DNA of 64,000 nucleotides from Lytechinus pictus (GCF_037042905.1 NC_087257.1:29472001-29536000), one strand, 5' to 3'. Shown: positions 23,458-43,626, counted from the stretch's first letter. Notes: generated from the letters alone by a model not told the origin. Translations and numbers: made by a program.

Positions 23458-24058
23458 AAGGTCAAGTCCACCCCAGGAAAATGCTGACTTGAATAAATAG
23501 AGAAAAATCAAGCTAGCATAGTGCTGAAAATTTCATCAAACTCGGATGTTAAGTAAGAAAGTTATGACATTTTAAAGTTTTGCTTATTTTTCACAAAACA
23601 GTGATATGCACAACTAGGTGACTCAGTCGATGATGTCCATCACTCACTATTTCTTTTGTTTTTTATTGTTTGGATTATACAATATTTCATTTTTTAATAG
23701 ATTTGACAATAAGGACCAACCTGACTGAACCATATAGTATTAAACAATGCTAATTCCACATGTTCAGGGAGGAATTAATCATTGTATCACTTGTTGACAA
23801 TGAGGAGAAAATTGGAATATTTCATATTTCACATAATAAAATACAAAAGAAATAGTGAGTGGGTGATGTCATCGGTCCCCTCATTTGCATATTAGCCAGG
23901 ATGTGCATATAACTATTTTGTGAAATCAAGCGAAACTTTAAAATGTGTCATAACTTTTTTATTATACATCCGATTTTGATGAAGTTTTCAGTGTTATGCT
24001 TGTTGGATTTTTCTCTTTTTATTCAAATTCAACTTTTTGTTGGGGTGGACTTGTCCTT
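23458..24058. mobile_element. TA-flanked foldback element (601 bp), GGACAAGTCCACC family
   Basis: Starts AAGGTCAAGTCCACCCC and ends GGGGTGGACTTGTCCTT, with TA at 23456 and 24059. It is nearly identical in plan to the 59543-60125 copy, sharing AGGAAAATGCTGACTTGAAT. Confidence 0.85.
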
Positions 24059-24663
24059 TAATGATCAGTTTCACATTGGATCAAAACCCGTTTGTTCAAT
24101 TAAGCCTACCATTAATGAAGCCCCTTTCAATTACAGGCATCAATTTGCAGCATCTAGAGAAAGGTTGTCGCGAGTGGTACTGGACCCAAACTAATGAAAC
24201 TTGTGTCGTGAAGATGGTGGTTTTACACAGCATTGGCGTAACCACCGTTTCCTTTCATCCACTCTTAAGATCAAACTCTATCAAAGCATGAGAAAAGAAA
24301 ATCAACAAGCCTGTTGAGATCTGGGAGCCCGCATTGCAAAAAGAGTTGTAATTAAATCAATTGCAAGTCAATAATACGCGCATTTAACTGGTTAAAGATC
24401 AAGTTGCGATTGATCGCTGTGGTTTATACAACGGACCCACGATCGAGTATATAGTTTGACTAGGGTTATATTTGTATTCAAGTAGGGCATTGCTTTTGGC
24501 TTCTACCACTTGTTTTATTTCTCGTCAGATTTCAATATACCAGTCAAAATTTTCCCGTTATATATGTTTCTTAAACTAATTTACTGAGAACACTTTGTCC
24601 TTTCTTGCATCCGAATTTCCTCAGTGCGTCATTCAGGGTTTCTAAAAACTCCATATCCTTGGT

Positions 24664-25530
24664 CGCAGAGACGTCGATCCTGGGATGGGGGGGGGGGGCA
24701 GGGGGGCGATCGCCCCACCAATGCAATATTGGGGGGCAAACATATCGTTTTGCCCCCCCCCCAATAATTCCTCATGTGCAAAAATAAAATAAGATTGTAA
24801 TGTAACACAGAAATCAGCAAGCGAGATTGAAATACACAACTCGTTCTTTATTTAAAATCGTGCTCAAAATGTCTGCTTTTCAGATTGGAATATGAAAATT
24901 TTCAGCTCGCGCTTCGCGCTCGCATAATTTCTGTAGCTAAAACCCATACTTTTCATGATTAAATAGGTGAACAGAATGTCCCGTTTTCAGTTCTAAACCT
25001 CAAAAGAACTCCCGCTTCGATTTGCAATAATCTTTTGTTGGGTATATATCTTGTTCTTTATATATATATAATATATATATATATATACATACATATATAT
25101 GACTCCTGAGAAAGAGACACATATCTGACCAACAAATTATATATATGTATATATATATATATACTTTGTTATATGGAATATATTTAACTTAATGATAATA
25201 TATTGATGTGCAAGACAAACTTGGATGTTGTATCTCCTTATATTTTTCAGACGCTTCTGACGAAGTCTTATTAAAGACGAATGGTGTCCTGCGTCATCTT
25301 TTGAGTTGGCCGTATCACAATATGTTTCATACTCACACCTCAAGAGCGTTTGGTACAAGTAAACTTGTCATCACATTGTATGACATTGTATATATATATA
25401 TATATATACAGTGCGTCCCAAAAAAAAACTATACACTTTTGAAATGGCTGCCAAATGAAAAAAATAGCACTTTGGGGAAAAACACTTACATGTATGGAAG
25501 TCAATTAAGTCAACTCTCAAATCTCTCGAC
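24664..25530. repeat. Composite insertion in duplication copy 1
   Basis: Absent from the matching place in copy 2 (about 35640-35665). It holds G/C runs, one minus-orientation GCTCGCGCTTCGCGCTCGC unit at about 24904, three (AT)n tracts (25062-25090, 25143-25162, 25390-25410), and a mariner-like TIR remnant at 25409. Confidence 0.6.
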
Positions 25531-25740
25531 CTTTCTTCTTCGAGTGGTGTAGCGTTCTACAGGCATCGTAGGTAAACCCTAATCTTGCTGCGTAGTATAG
25601 GATGTGGCATGTATTGCTAAGGTCTAACATAATATAGTCCTTAAAACAATACACCAAACCATTCTATTTCACATTCTTTGCCAATACAACAAACAAATTG
25701 CCTCTTGACTCCTTACTCTTCGTCCCTTCAAAAAGTCAGG

Positions 25741-32994
<7,254 letters not shown>

Positions 32995-33810
32995 ATTTAC
33001 ACAATTTTCCAATTGAGAAAGAAAAATCCTACTCGGACTTTTAAGTTGTATTGCCCAACCTATCAAAACGCACCGTCACTGTGTGTGGTTGCTTTATTAT
33101 TTCTGTATTCTGGACCCTTCTCTCTCTTCCTTATCCTTCAGGAAACACAATACACCATTCTCTCATCAGATACCATCCATGTCACATCCTCACTCATTTA
33201 AGAATAAAATATATACTATTTACAAATCTCTCAAATCGACTGTATCAAAAGCAAATCTCTGATCAAGCCGACACGTAAGAGTTCAAGATCACTTTGAGGT
33301 CACTCGACAATGGACACGAATTTGATATAGTACTGTAAACAGTAATAAAATCCTTTCGATGGCCATTGTCATAAATGCCAATCGCTTACCAGAAAACTTA
33401 GTCCAATATAACTGACCTTTAAACAAATTAAATAATGTTGACCACCCGCCCAAGATCAGGTGATCATTTATATTTTAGGGTCTAAGGGGGGGGGGAATAT
33501 CGGAAACTCAATGAAAAATAGCAAGTCTTTTAGCATTTTGTTCTAAGAAATACTTTTGAATAAGAATTTACAAAACTTATCTTTCCCCAAACAATACTCA
33601 AATTCAAGGGTTGTTTTTGCTAGCTTTCATCCAAAAACGACTGTGATAAGGGATGTTACTCGGAACGCCTGATGATTTAAATAAATTAAAGATTAATGAA
33701 AAAAGAACGTTGAAATAAACGAGGTAAGGAGAGAAGAGAGAAAGAGAGAGGGGAGGGAAATGACAGAGAGATAAGAAGATGAGAGGGGGTATAATCAATC
33801 ATATTTCATT

Positions 33811-35505
33811 CGTTTCTCATTTTAACCATTTCTTTCGAGACACAAAGCATATAGAGTTACAAAACAAGTTACATATAAATTTGCAGTAAACATCAGCTAT
33901 AAGTATTTAATCTTAAATGTAATAAAGATGAAATTTCTCTATCGGGTTTAAGCTCTTTGAACATTTGAATTTGATGAACGTAGAATCTAAATCGCCATTT
34001 TACATTTAAAAAGTATCTCATTTTTGAACTCGTACACATTTGAATATATATCAAAAGTTCTTCCTTGCATCTTATACATTATATAGGATTCGTATATTGC
34101 ATACTGTGCAAATATCATAAGCAAATAAACCAACGTTAACTTGCGATCGTTAATTTTGTATCCAATGAACGTCGTTTCGTTAATAAAAATTGTCATTTTA
34201 AACATAAATTGCAAAAAATTCTTTATCTTTATCCAAAAATTGGCGACAGGATTACATTTTAACATAATATGAACAAAAGTTTCTTCTGCTTCACAGAACA
34301 TACAAGATGTGTCATTGGCTAATTTCCAACGACGTAAATTGGATTTAAAGGGTAATAAATTGTGAAGCATTTTCAAGTTATATTGTCGGATCTTTTCATA
34401 CTTTAAATACTTTGAAGTTTGAAATTAAAAACACTTTGCCATTCAAAGTTTAGTGGTTATCCTAATTTAGAATGCCAGTATTGTATAATTTGTGGATCAG
34501 ATTTTTTTTGGGTTACAAATAAAACATGAAAATCTTTGATTTCATGTTCTTTGATTTACAATATCTCCTCCACTAATTAAAAAAAAGATCTTCTGGAAGC
34601 TTAAAAGATAAGGTGTCACATTTGTCTGTCCATTCAGCTGGGATAACTCTTTTTAGCTTTGAATATTCATTTCATTCCATTTATTTCCATATTCAATTTA
34701 ATAAAAAACAATTATCATCAAATCACAAACAAGAATATATACATTCAAACTCGACTAAGAGTGATATACATGCTACTAGTTTCTAAAATTTCTTCAGTAG
34801 GTTTCCAGGCATGATTACGTAATAATTGGTGAACAGAAAAGATATTGTGGTCGGACCATCTGTTGAAATATAAAAGGTTTCTTTCAAATTACATAGACTG
34901 TTATACCATGAAATTTCGTCTTTTATACTATCAATGTTGTGATATTCAGTAAATCGTTTGTCATACCAAGAGCATAATAGATCTGTATAAAAAGATGGGA
35001 CTTGCTTTTTCGTACATACAATTAACATGTCTTTTTTTCGAACAATTGAAACGGAGACACCAGGGCATCGGTCCTATCTTTGCTGTCCAAAATTTAAACA
35101 AGTATGTCTATGATTGATCATTGTATTTTAAATATTTTGAAATCCATGAAAGTTTTAATGAAGATAATTTTGAATTTAAGTCTTTCATATCTAATCCTCC
35201 TTTATGAAATGAATTGATACAAAACATTTCGGGTTTTTTTTTCTTCGAGCCCAAATTAAACGTATACATCATGTTCTCTAATTCACCTACCAGGTTATTT
35301 GGCACGTATATTACAGTTGCAGGGTAAACAATTTGTGATATTATCAAAGATTTAACTATTTTGCCATATATAGTTAAGTTTCTCATTTTCCAGATGTTCA
35401 TTATAGATTAAATTTTAACTAATTTTGTGTCCCAATTCATTCTTTCTTTCTTACGTTTATCTGCACCTACAAAAATACCAAGGTATTTCACTGGATCAGA
35501 TTTCA
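33811..35505 (-). pseudogene. Decayed Tx1/L1-like LINE, 3' part, at the duplication junction
   Basis: The minus-strand frames give SDPVKYLGIFVG, then NIWKMRNLTIYGKIVKSLII, FHKGGLDMKDLNSKLSSLKL, and a CCHC-like CMFCEAEETFVHIMLKC. These are in the order seen in the intact LINE at 55324-59058, after its RT core. It is broken into at least three frames. The 5' part (endonuclease and RT core) is missing. It lies exactly between the two MFSD6-like blocks. Confidence 0.8.
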
Positions 35506-35545
35506 ATAAACCAGTCAATTTTTTCGTTATATATATATATGTTTC

Positions 35546-35767
35546 TTAAACTAATCTACTGAGAACAGCTTGTCCCTTCTTGCATCCGGATTTCTTCAGT
35601 TCGTCATTCCGGGTTTCTACAAACTCCATTATCCTTGGTCGGATCAGACGTGCGGACAGCAATTCGTCGACGACCTTTCTTCTTCGAGAGATGTAGCCTT
35701 CTACAGGCATGATAGGTAAACCCTGATCTTGCGGCGTAGTATAGGATGTGGCATGTATTGCTAAGAC
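35546..35767 (-). other. Unidentified open frame 3' of MFSD6-like B
   Basis: A 73-codon open stretch (…MPVEGYISRRRKVVDELL… …GCKKGQAVLSRLV) ends in TAA and could begin at acceptor ATGTTAG|GTC. In copy 1 the same stretch has an internal TAG and is split by the 24664-25530 insertion, but the last 27 codons keep frame and stop (…GCKKGQSVLSKLV). I do not recognise it. It could be an alternative terminal exon or old transposon coding. Confidence 0.3.
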
Positions 35768-35891
35768 CTAACATAATATAGTCCTTAAAACAATACACCA
35801 AACCATTCTATTTCACATTCCTTGCCAATACAACAAACAAATTGCCTCTTGACTCCTAACTCTTTGCCTCTTTAAAAAGTCAGGTTAATGT

Positions 35892-36052
35892 TCACAGCTT
35901 ATCATGGAATCTTTCTCGTTTGTCAAGGATGATGTCGATGACATAATACAAGACGAGGGTCACGAAAGACAAAATGGCAGATCCCCTAAACAGATTCCTG
36001 GCTCCAAAGTTGTCGTAGATGACTCCGCCAAGAATGATTCCGACTCCCTTTC
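35892..36052 (-). CDS. MFSD6-like B exon 4 (stop codon)
   Basis: Acceptor TCCACAG|GAAAGG. Codes KGVGIILGGVIYDNFGARNL and the last TM helix, ending RERFHDKL with TGA. Confidence 0.85.
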
Positions 36053-39000
36053 CTGTGGATAAAACATACATTTTTGTTGTAACATGGACAAAGGAATAAA
36101 ATAGTATTCTCTGTTCTCATCGCCGATCTTTCGGGTATATTAAGCATATTTGGTCCTCGACGGGTGTAGCGCTGCTAAAATATAGTAGTTACATATCGGC
36201 GTCAAGAGAGAGTTAGGTTTTGCTCAGCGACGCATGATTTCAAGAACACGCAGTAAATGTATTGCAATTTCCCCTCAAATGACAATGAACAGTTCGGAGG
36301 CCTTCGCCGAAAATTTGAGAACAAGAACAACAGTTTCGTCCTAAATTTCGGAGCTGACGAACAAAAATGCGAATATGTCGTTTGTCCAGAGTCCAAGCAA
36401 GATAATTCTGTTGCTCTGACTCACCAATTTTCGACTTCTTAGTTGCTCTTTGTTATGAAGAACATTTGACAATACATTTTTCTAGGTTCTTGGAAGCCCT
36501 CTGCGTCTCGGTACGAAAACTTTCTATCTTAATCGAAATCACTCAGTCGGAATGAATCGGGATAATGAATAATTAACGTACTGGCTGCCTGCCTGCGCAT
36601 AAGTTTTGGACATGTTCAACTTGATCAGGACGTTCGTCTACGGCAGACGGATTTACAGGTTGGGGTCCCGGCGAGTAACTGGGTGGTGGGGGAAGTGAGC
36701 TTCTCCCTCATTTTCAATAAACATGTGCAAAAATGTAAAAATGACCATATGATTGTATTTTTTGGCATGTCATTCCCCACTTTTGATTGACGCGTCCTCC
36801 CAATTCCAAAACCGTCGAGCTACCCTTGATTCACTTCCCAGATTAAACGACAAACCAGCCCGAGGAATAAAGAAATATAGCTTTAAATCGTATTAGAGAA
36901 GTGAGAACCTATCTATCAAGAGTCTCACCAGAGCGATGTCGACCATCTTCGAACGATCTTGAACAATGCCATTGGCGCTGAATACCAAGATAACCGTTTC
37001 TGAACTAAGACCAGGGGCCCGTTTCAAAGGACTTGCAACTGTTGTAACTTTGCCATTATGGCAACTACCATGGTAACCTTGATTCTGATTGGCTGATGAG
37101 CCCTGTTACCATGGTAGTTGCCATAATGGCAAAGTTACAACAGTGGCAAGTCCTTTATTAAACGGGCCCCAGTATGATTGGTTGATAATAAGATTGTTGA
37201 ATGACTGAATACCATGTTTAACCCAACAGCTCATTGCAAGGCTGTCAAACAAATCGGTTTAATCTACAGAACAAGGTATTTTCACCTAATGGGTCCAATT
37301 TTAGCAAGATGAACAGGGTAAATCTACCTTGATATAACGGTGATCAACAACGATCTAATTTCCTACTTAAATAATATATCTGACATGCTCGTAATATTTG
37401 GGGCAGGGTGAACAGGCAGCCAGACAAAGTGCCAACAAGATAGTACGACGCCGATTGTGATAGCTCGGCCCCGATCTTCTTGCAGAGTTAAACCAACAAG
37501 GCCAAAAATGACCCACATAACCTAGCCTATAATCTAGGCGGAGGCTGCAGTTATGGTCTTTGCTGTTATGCAGAACGCAAGCGAGACAATAACTGCAGCC
37601 TCCAGCTAGATTATAGGCTACACATAACCTGGCAAACCAGGCCAAGGATAAAGGATGACCAGGAAACATCTTGACTGACCTGATCGAGCTGATCAGTTCG
37701 GCAGTGGGGACCTGACAATACTTACCTAAACCGAAGAAGGTGCTGAACGTGAGTGACTGCATGGTGGCCGCCAGTTCGGGAGGGGAGGTTTGGTGGATGA
37801 AGAAGACTGCAGTCGGCCACATTGACCCATGGGTGATCCCATGAAGAAGTTCAATTGGTAGGACGGTCCAAGGATTCTGCAGGAGCGAGTAGCCGATAGA
37901 CCTTAATGTGAAGCCGATGAGAGCAATTCCAAGGACAGTTCGGTGACCAATTTTTTCTCTGATCTTTGATGCATACGTCATTAAGACCACCTCTGATGCG
38001 CAAGAAACTGTCAAGCACAAACCCATAACAGTTGCCTTTCCATCTATTTCTGCTAGAAACAAAAATAAATATGTCTCGAAGAACGCAAACATGATTCCCA
38101 TTGAGAGCATGACGGTAAAGAAAACGATCACCTTTGGTTTCAAAAGGACATCTTTCGCGTCCCTGGCCAAAGATTTCGTGGTTCGTTGCTTAACGCGGAT
38201 TGGGATAAGATAAACAGATGCTGCACAGAGTGCAAATAGGGTTACAAAGAGAACAAATGCAGGAAGATACAAGTTGAATGCGTTTGGATGGGCAGCAGTA
38301 TATGCGGAGACAGCGATACCTGAGAGAGGTGCAAGAGCGCCATATGCTATACTTGCAAACATTCGTTGGCGCCCGTACTGAAAATTTTGTCCTGTTTCTT
38401 TATATTCGTCGATGAGTGTAATCGTGAATGTATCAATAAGAGTTTCAGCTGAGCCTTGAAACATTTTACCAATGACGCATATCAGAAACATAATCACAAA
38501 AATGTCATAATTTCCCTTCTGGGAGATTATTTCATAGTTGCCTTGATCTAGCAATTGAGTCGTCCCGTTTATTATCACCAGTAGTGCCTTGCCGAATGAA
38601 TTGTTGCAGTTTACTAATATATATTTATTGCACTCTATTACATGTATATGATATTGGTATTCACATGCCTTTGCTAAGTCATCATGAAACATACATATAT
38701 CGTCTGGAGCAGCACCATCAATGTTCTCATCTCCCCTATTCTCGCGATCAGAATCTGTATCTGTTGCAAGGCCAGTGAATGAACATTCAAGGATATCCTC
38801 CAGAAACGCTGCAGCAGTTGATGTATTTAGAATCTTGATATTTGAGGACTTGCAAGCATTTTCAGCCACAAACTCCTTGAATTCCGAGTATGTTGTGTTC
38901 TGGAATTTACAAGTAGGAATCCCTGTTGTCATATTAAGATACTGGCGATAGAAGACACCAAATAACTGTCCTGTGTTAGTTGTCGAGTTGGTCGCGTTTA

Positions 39001-39671
39001 GTTCGGTATGATGTGAATTTATGCCACTACTGATTTGGGGTGAAAGAAAGGGCATGAAAACAGAATTCCCGTAAGCTATAGCTGTTCCATAGAGGCACAT
39101 GAGAAGCATTGCTTTGTGCTTACTGAACTTATCCGATATTGTCCCGCATAGCAAGGACGCCACAACGCCAAAGAAAGGTCCAAGAGTGGTGACTGTACCA
39201 ATCTGTATCACAGAAAGGCCTAGATATGACATATAGACCGGAAGGAAGGGCATCAAGCTCACCTGACCTGGAAAGGAATAAGAGATGCCGTATATAAGAA
39301 CGCATTGCATATGCTGCTGGGCGGGGTTGGAGAGAGAGGGGGGGGGGGGTTGTCTTTCTGAAAGACCTTCTATGACTAAAAATATGAATGAATAAATTAA
39401 TCTGCAAAATAAAGGCAAAGATTGCCATTTCCAATGTTTTTTTTATTACATGAGTAATAAACTGATAAATCAGCCATGAATAGCAACTTATATGGCCTTG
39501 AATTCATTTACTCAGTCAACAAAATGACGACAAGGAAGTCACTGAAGGTTTTATGTATCATCATTCGTCGGTGTAAATTATATGTCAACCCTATCATCGA
39601 GGGGATTTAAACCTGGGAAAAGGAGTTTTCTATCTTTTTCCTTCATTATAAATAATCAAATAATGATAAAT

Positions 39672-39704
<33 letters not shown>

Positions 39705-39787
39705 GTATATACAATATATGTGCGGGTGCGGGTGTGTATGTGTGTGTAAAAGGGCCATAATTCTTACGTGTTTGGGTGCAGGCTAAC

Positions 39788-39826
<39 letters not shown>

Positions 39827-39827
39827 G

Positions 39828-39897
<70 letters not shown>

Positions 39898-41453
39898 CCA
39901 AAGTCAAGTTTAAATTGACCAAAGAGAAACAAACGATGAGATCTTACCACCACCAAAGAGGAAATAAGTAGCTTTTACAGCTAAGAAGATTCTGGTTCCA
40001 TTTTTCTTCGGCTGATCTATAATACGAATAAAAGAAAAAAAGTTGAAAAAAATAGTCGTGTCAAAAATGATAATAATGATAACCATAATAATAAATAACT
40101 TTATAAAAAAAAATTTAATTGTAAAAAATTGAATGAATTTATTGTCATTTACGAAATACTTGTTGTTGACATTTAAAAACAACAAAGTCACTTGTTATAT
40201 ATAAGAAGAATTGTAAGAGAAATAACATGTATATTCAGTCATTTAACTCTTCAAGATATGTAAGATGTATTATTTTGTCTCGTTTATTAAGTGTAAATAA
40301 TTAAAAAGTAAAAATAATCTAATCAAAAATTTTCTTTGTTACTTGTTCGGTATTCAATATCGTAACACACTAGAATATGCATATGTGGCAAAGGAAAGAT
40401 ACAGGCCTATTGAAAATAATGAATAGTGTGAGAGTAATGTCATACACTTGCATTGGCTGACTGAAGTCAAAATTGATAATATTATGATTATCATCACAAT
40501 AATTGCAATCAGCATCTCTGTCAGTATTAGCTATTGCCGCAATCAGATCCCAATCGTGTACTATTTACATTTGTGTCAATTATAATGTGCGTTAAGGCAA
40601 ACCACACAAAGTACCACTGGTCTACGATTCGATTTTGATATGAATCGAATTTGTTAATTTTCTGAAACTTTGAATGAAAAGTGTCTCTTTAGTTGAGGTT
40701 CAAATTAGCTGTAAGAATACTGATATAACAATTTTTATGATTGCAAGCCTTTATTTTGGAGTACAGGCCAAATTGGTTTCAAATCCTATACATGTATAGC
40801 CAATCATACGATTGCTACATATCATTACGACTAGATAATCAATTCGCTTTTATTCTAATAAAGACAATAGCATCGTGACAGATTTGAACATAAATATTCG
40901 TACGATGATTAAGAACTTTGTGTAGTAAGAAGTTCCATGTCTCAATATTAGATAATTTTTTTTTATTAAGTTCTAGTCCACAATCGGGTCGCAGACCAAT
41001 TGTAAGTGGTGCAGTGGTTTATCATCTAGACTCAAAATGAAAAAAAAACAACAACAAATGTCTGGATAAAATGTTAATATCATCCTTGTGAGATATAGCA
41101 GAAAATCATACCGTCATCCTACCTTTAGAATGATCTACGCTACCATTTTTGACTCGGTTGTGTTCGTTGTCGGTATCATTGTCGACATCTTCATGAGTCT
41201 CGGCTCGACAGCGCCTTCCATTTAATGGTTGATGTAACGGTTCAAGTTCGATAACCACCGCGCTATTGCTTCCGTGGTCATCGTTTTTGTTGACCTGATC
41301 GTGGTCGATGAAGAAGTGATCCTCATCATCACCATCAGACGCCCGGGAGGATAGGCTTACTATTTCCGAGTCACCAAGGGTGTCATCAACCCCCTTCTCG
41401 TCAATCTTTTTCTGATTAGTCATTTCAGCAGTATCTTCATCAGGCACTATCAT
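35892..41453 (-). CDS. MFSD6-like major facilitator transporter, gene B (4 exons, 700 aa)
   Basis: Paralogue of gene A with identical exon phases: 41123-41453, 39948-40016, 37726-39267 and 35892-36052 (2103 nt). Exon 3 has the same 1542-nt length as in A. By hand count about 31 of its 514 residues differ (for example W to R and G to D changes). The six loop sequons and motif GTISDKFSKHK are kept. The C-terminus ends DKRERFHDKL rather than DKRERSMTSCEH because of a 1-base indel. An alternative in-frame ATG lies at 41471 (MENCVD); gene A has TTG there, so I prefer 41453. No disabling change is seen. Function is inferred from family only. Confidence 0.88.
37014..37170. mobile_element. 157-bp palindromic MITE
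   Basis: The ends are GGGGCCCGTTT / AAACGGGCCCC and the arms contain ACTACCATGGTAAC / GTTACCATGGTAGT. Only about 20 bp of loop. Present in the gene B intron and absent from gene A. Confidence 0.8.
37524..37619. repeat. Palindromic element, gene B copy of 26617-26706
   Basis: AGCCTATAATCTAG ... CTAGATTATAGGCT arms with CTGCAGTTAT / ATAACTGCAG inside. Slightly longer loop than in gene A. Confidence 0.75.
37726..39267 (-). CDS. MFSD6-like B exon 3
   Basis: Acceptor TTTCCAG|GTCAG, donor GGTTTAG|GTAAGT. Carries TM1 to about TM10 and the glycosylated loop. The open frame runs through the donor to 37367, but that part is intronic. Confidence 0.92.
39673..39894. repeat. (AT)n and (GA)n microsatellites, copy 2
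   Basis: (AT)n at 39673-39705 and 39787-39848, then about 44 bp of (GA)n directly upstream of the exon 2 donor side. This is the uninterrupted counterpart of 28797-31312. Confidence 0.92.
39948..40016 (-). CDS. MFSD6-like B exon 2
   Basis: 69 nt, phase 1 at both ends, acceptor ATTATAG|ATCAG, donor GTAAGA. Codes QPKKNGTRIFLAVKATYF plus LFGG. Confidence 0.85.
41123..41453 (-). CDS. MFSD6-like B exon 1
   Basis: Acidic N-terminal tail of 110 codons. Donor AAAG|GTAGGA. Similar to gene A with scattered substitutions such as CNDNDN to DNDTDN. Confidence 0.8.
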
Positions 41454-41728
41454 ATCTACACAATTTTCCATTTGAGAAAGAAAAATCCTACTCTGACCTT
41501 TAAGTTCTATTGCCCAACCAATCAAAACGCACCGTCACTGTGTGTGGTTGCTTTATTCTTTCTGTATTCTGGACTCTTCTCTCTGTTCCTTATCCTTCAA
41601 GAAACACAATACACCAGTCTCTCATCAGATACCATCCATGTCACATCCTCACTCATTTAAGAATAACATATATACTATTTACAAATCTCTCACAACGACT
41701 GTATCAATAGCAAATCTCTTATCAAGCT

Positions 41729-43057
41729 CAGGGGCGGATCCAGCTTTCGCCAATAGGGGGGGGGGCGATTTTTTTTTTTTTACCGATAGTTGATTTTTAT
41801 TTGTTTCTTTGAAGGGGTAGTCCTAACAGTCACTTGTTTGCATTATTCTCACAAAACATATATTAACAATAATCTCATATATAAGCCCTAATTGAATAGT
41901 ACGAGCGCGAAGCGCGAGCTAATTAAGGAACTTTCATGTATTTTGTCCTGAAAATTGAACATTCTGAGCAATGATTGTGACCGTGAACAAGATGTGTATG
42001 TGACTTAATAATCACTGCGAGCGCGAATCGCGAGCAGAATTTGTTGATATACGATTGGCCTGATGGGAAAACAAACCTATAAGGACTGTTTGCAGTTACC
42101 CATGAAAACGATACATATTTCAACAATAAAATAATGCGAGCGCGAGCTGAATTTTTGATATTTTGACCTAAGAATTTGACATTCTAAGCACTTTTGTAAT
42201 CATAAACAGGATAGGTATAAAATAAACATTTCATGCGAGCGCGAAGCGCGAGCGAAAAAATGAGATTTAGACCTAAAAATGGGACACACTATTCATGTTC
42301 CGTAAATCGCGAAAAGGATTACTAATTGGGTATCTTCCTACATTAATAATGCGAGCACGAAGCGCGAGAAGAATTTTTTTTTGATATTCTGATATGAAAC
42401 TGAATGATAAATGATGCGAGCGCGAAGAGCGAGCTGATTTTTTAAAATTATTTTTTAGACCAAGCACCCGGGGAAATTGCAAGAACATTTGTCATCATAT
42501 GAAAATGGATATTTTCCTATTCCTCTTTCTAAGCGCGAGATGAAGCTTGTCGATATCGATACTCCAATCTGAAAAAAGGGACAATTTCATTATTAGGAAT
42601 TCATGAAACTGTTAACTTATTTATTAACCTAATATTAATGAGAGCTCGAAATCTGTTGAATTTAAGGCCGGAAAACCGGACATTTCAAGCATTTTAAAAA
42701 TATTGTTTACGGCCTACTTGTACGCATATGGTAATCCTCCTCTGCAGAGTTAATCGGCCGTTGATGGAGTGCAGGAAACCCATGTGCAGGAGAATGTCTT
42801 GATGCGCAAGCAGTTGCGGTAGCGTGGTTTGCTTACAATTTTATTGTGAACCAACAGAATGCGGTGCCACTGCGAGTAGGCCTGTGGGGAACGGGCCGGT
42901 CGTTACGAGGCCGTAAATTAAACATGGGTATATTACCTTATTCGTACTTTCTGTTTTTCAGCGTTTCTCTCAAGTTAAAAGGACATTTTTTTTTTGGTTG
43001 CCAAAAAATAGGGGGGGGGGGCGGGGCCGGCTCGGCCCCCCCTTGGATCTGCGCCTG
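41729..43057. mobile_element. hAT-like non-autonomous element with palindromic internal array
   Basis: Ends CAGGGGCGGATCCAG and TGGATCTGCGCCTG. Copy 1 supplies the empty site (ATCAAGC|GACACGTAAG near 33264). The left flank ATCAAGCT and right flank ATTAGCT look like a decayed 8-bp target duplication. The interior has about six GCGAGCGCGAAGCGCGAGC units (about 41903, 42018, 42235, 42351, 42416 and partials) spaced about 65-120 bp. Confidence 0.85.
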
Positions 43058-43626
43058 ATTAGCTGACATGTAAGAGTTCAAGATCACTTCGAGGTCACAC
43101 GATAATGGACACGAATTTGATATAGTACTGTAAACAGTAATAAAATCCTTTCGATTGCCATTGTCATGATTGCCAATCGCTTACCAGAAAACTAAGTCCA
43201 ATAAAACTGACCTTTAGACAAATTAAATAATGTTCACCACCCGCCCCAGATCAGATGATCATCTATATTTTAGGGTCTTAGGGGGAAAAATATCGGAGAG
43301 TCATTGAAAAATTGCGATTCTTTTAGCATTTGTTCTGAGAAATACGTTTGAATAAGAATTTACAAAACTTATCTTTCCCCAAACAATACTCAAATTTAGG
43401 GGGTGTTTTTGCTAGCTTTCATCCCAAAACGACTGTAATAAGGGATGTAATCTAGCTGGCTTTCTTTTCAGAAGCCCATAATAGGAGGCGAATACATGCT
43501 AGTCGATCTGCTGTGCAAACCCTTCACTCGAATTAAGTGGTCTAAATACGCAGCGTCCAATGACTTATGTAAAGAACTCCCTCTCGCTCACTAGTCTTGC
43601 GTGAATCAGGGTAGTGCTTGCAGACT

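Noticed and set aside
32995..33066. Upstream start (IGWAIQLK...) for MFSD6-like A
   Set aside because: The first codon is TTG, not ATG; the shared ATG of both paralogues is at MIVPDED.
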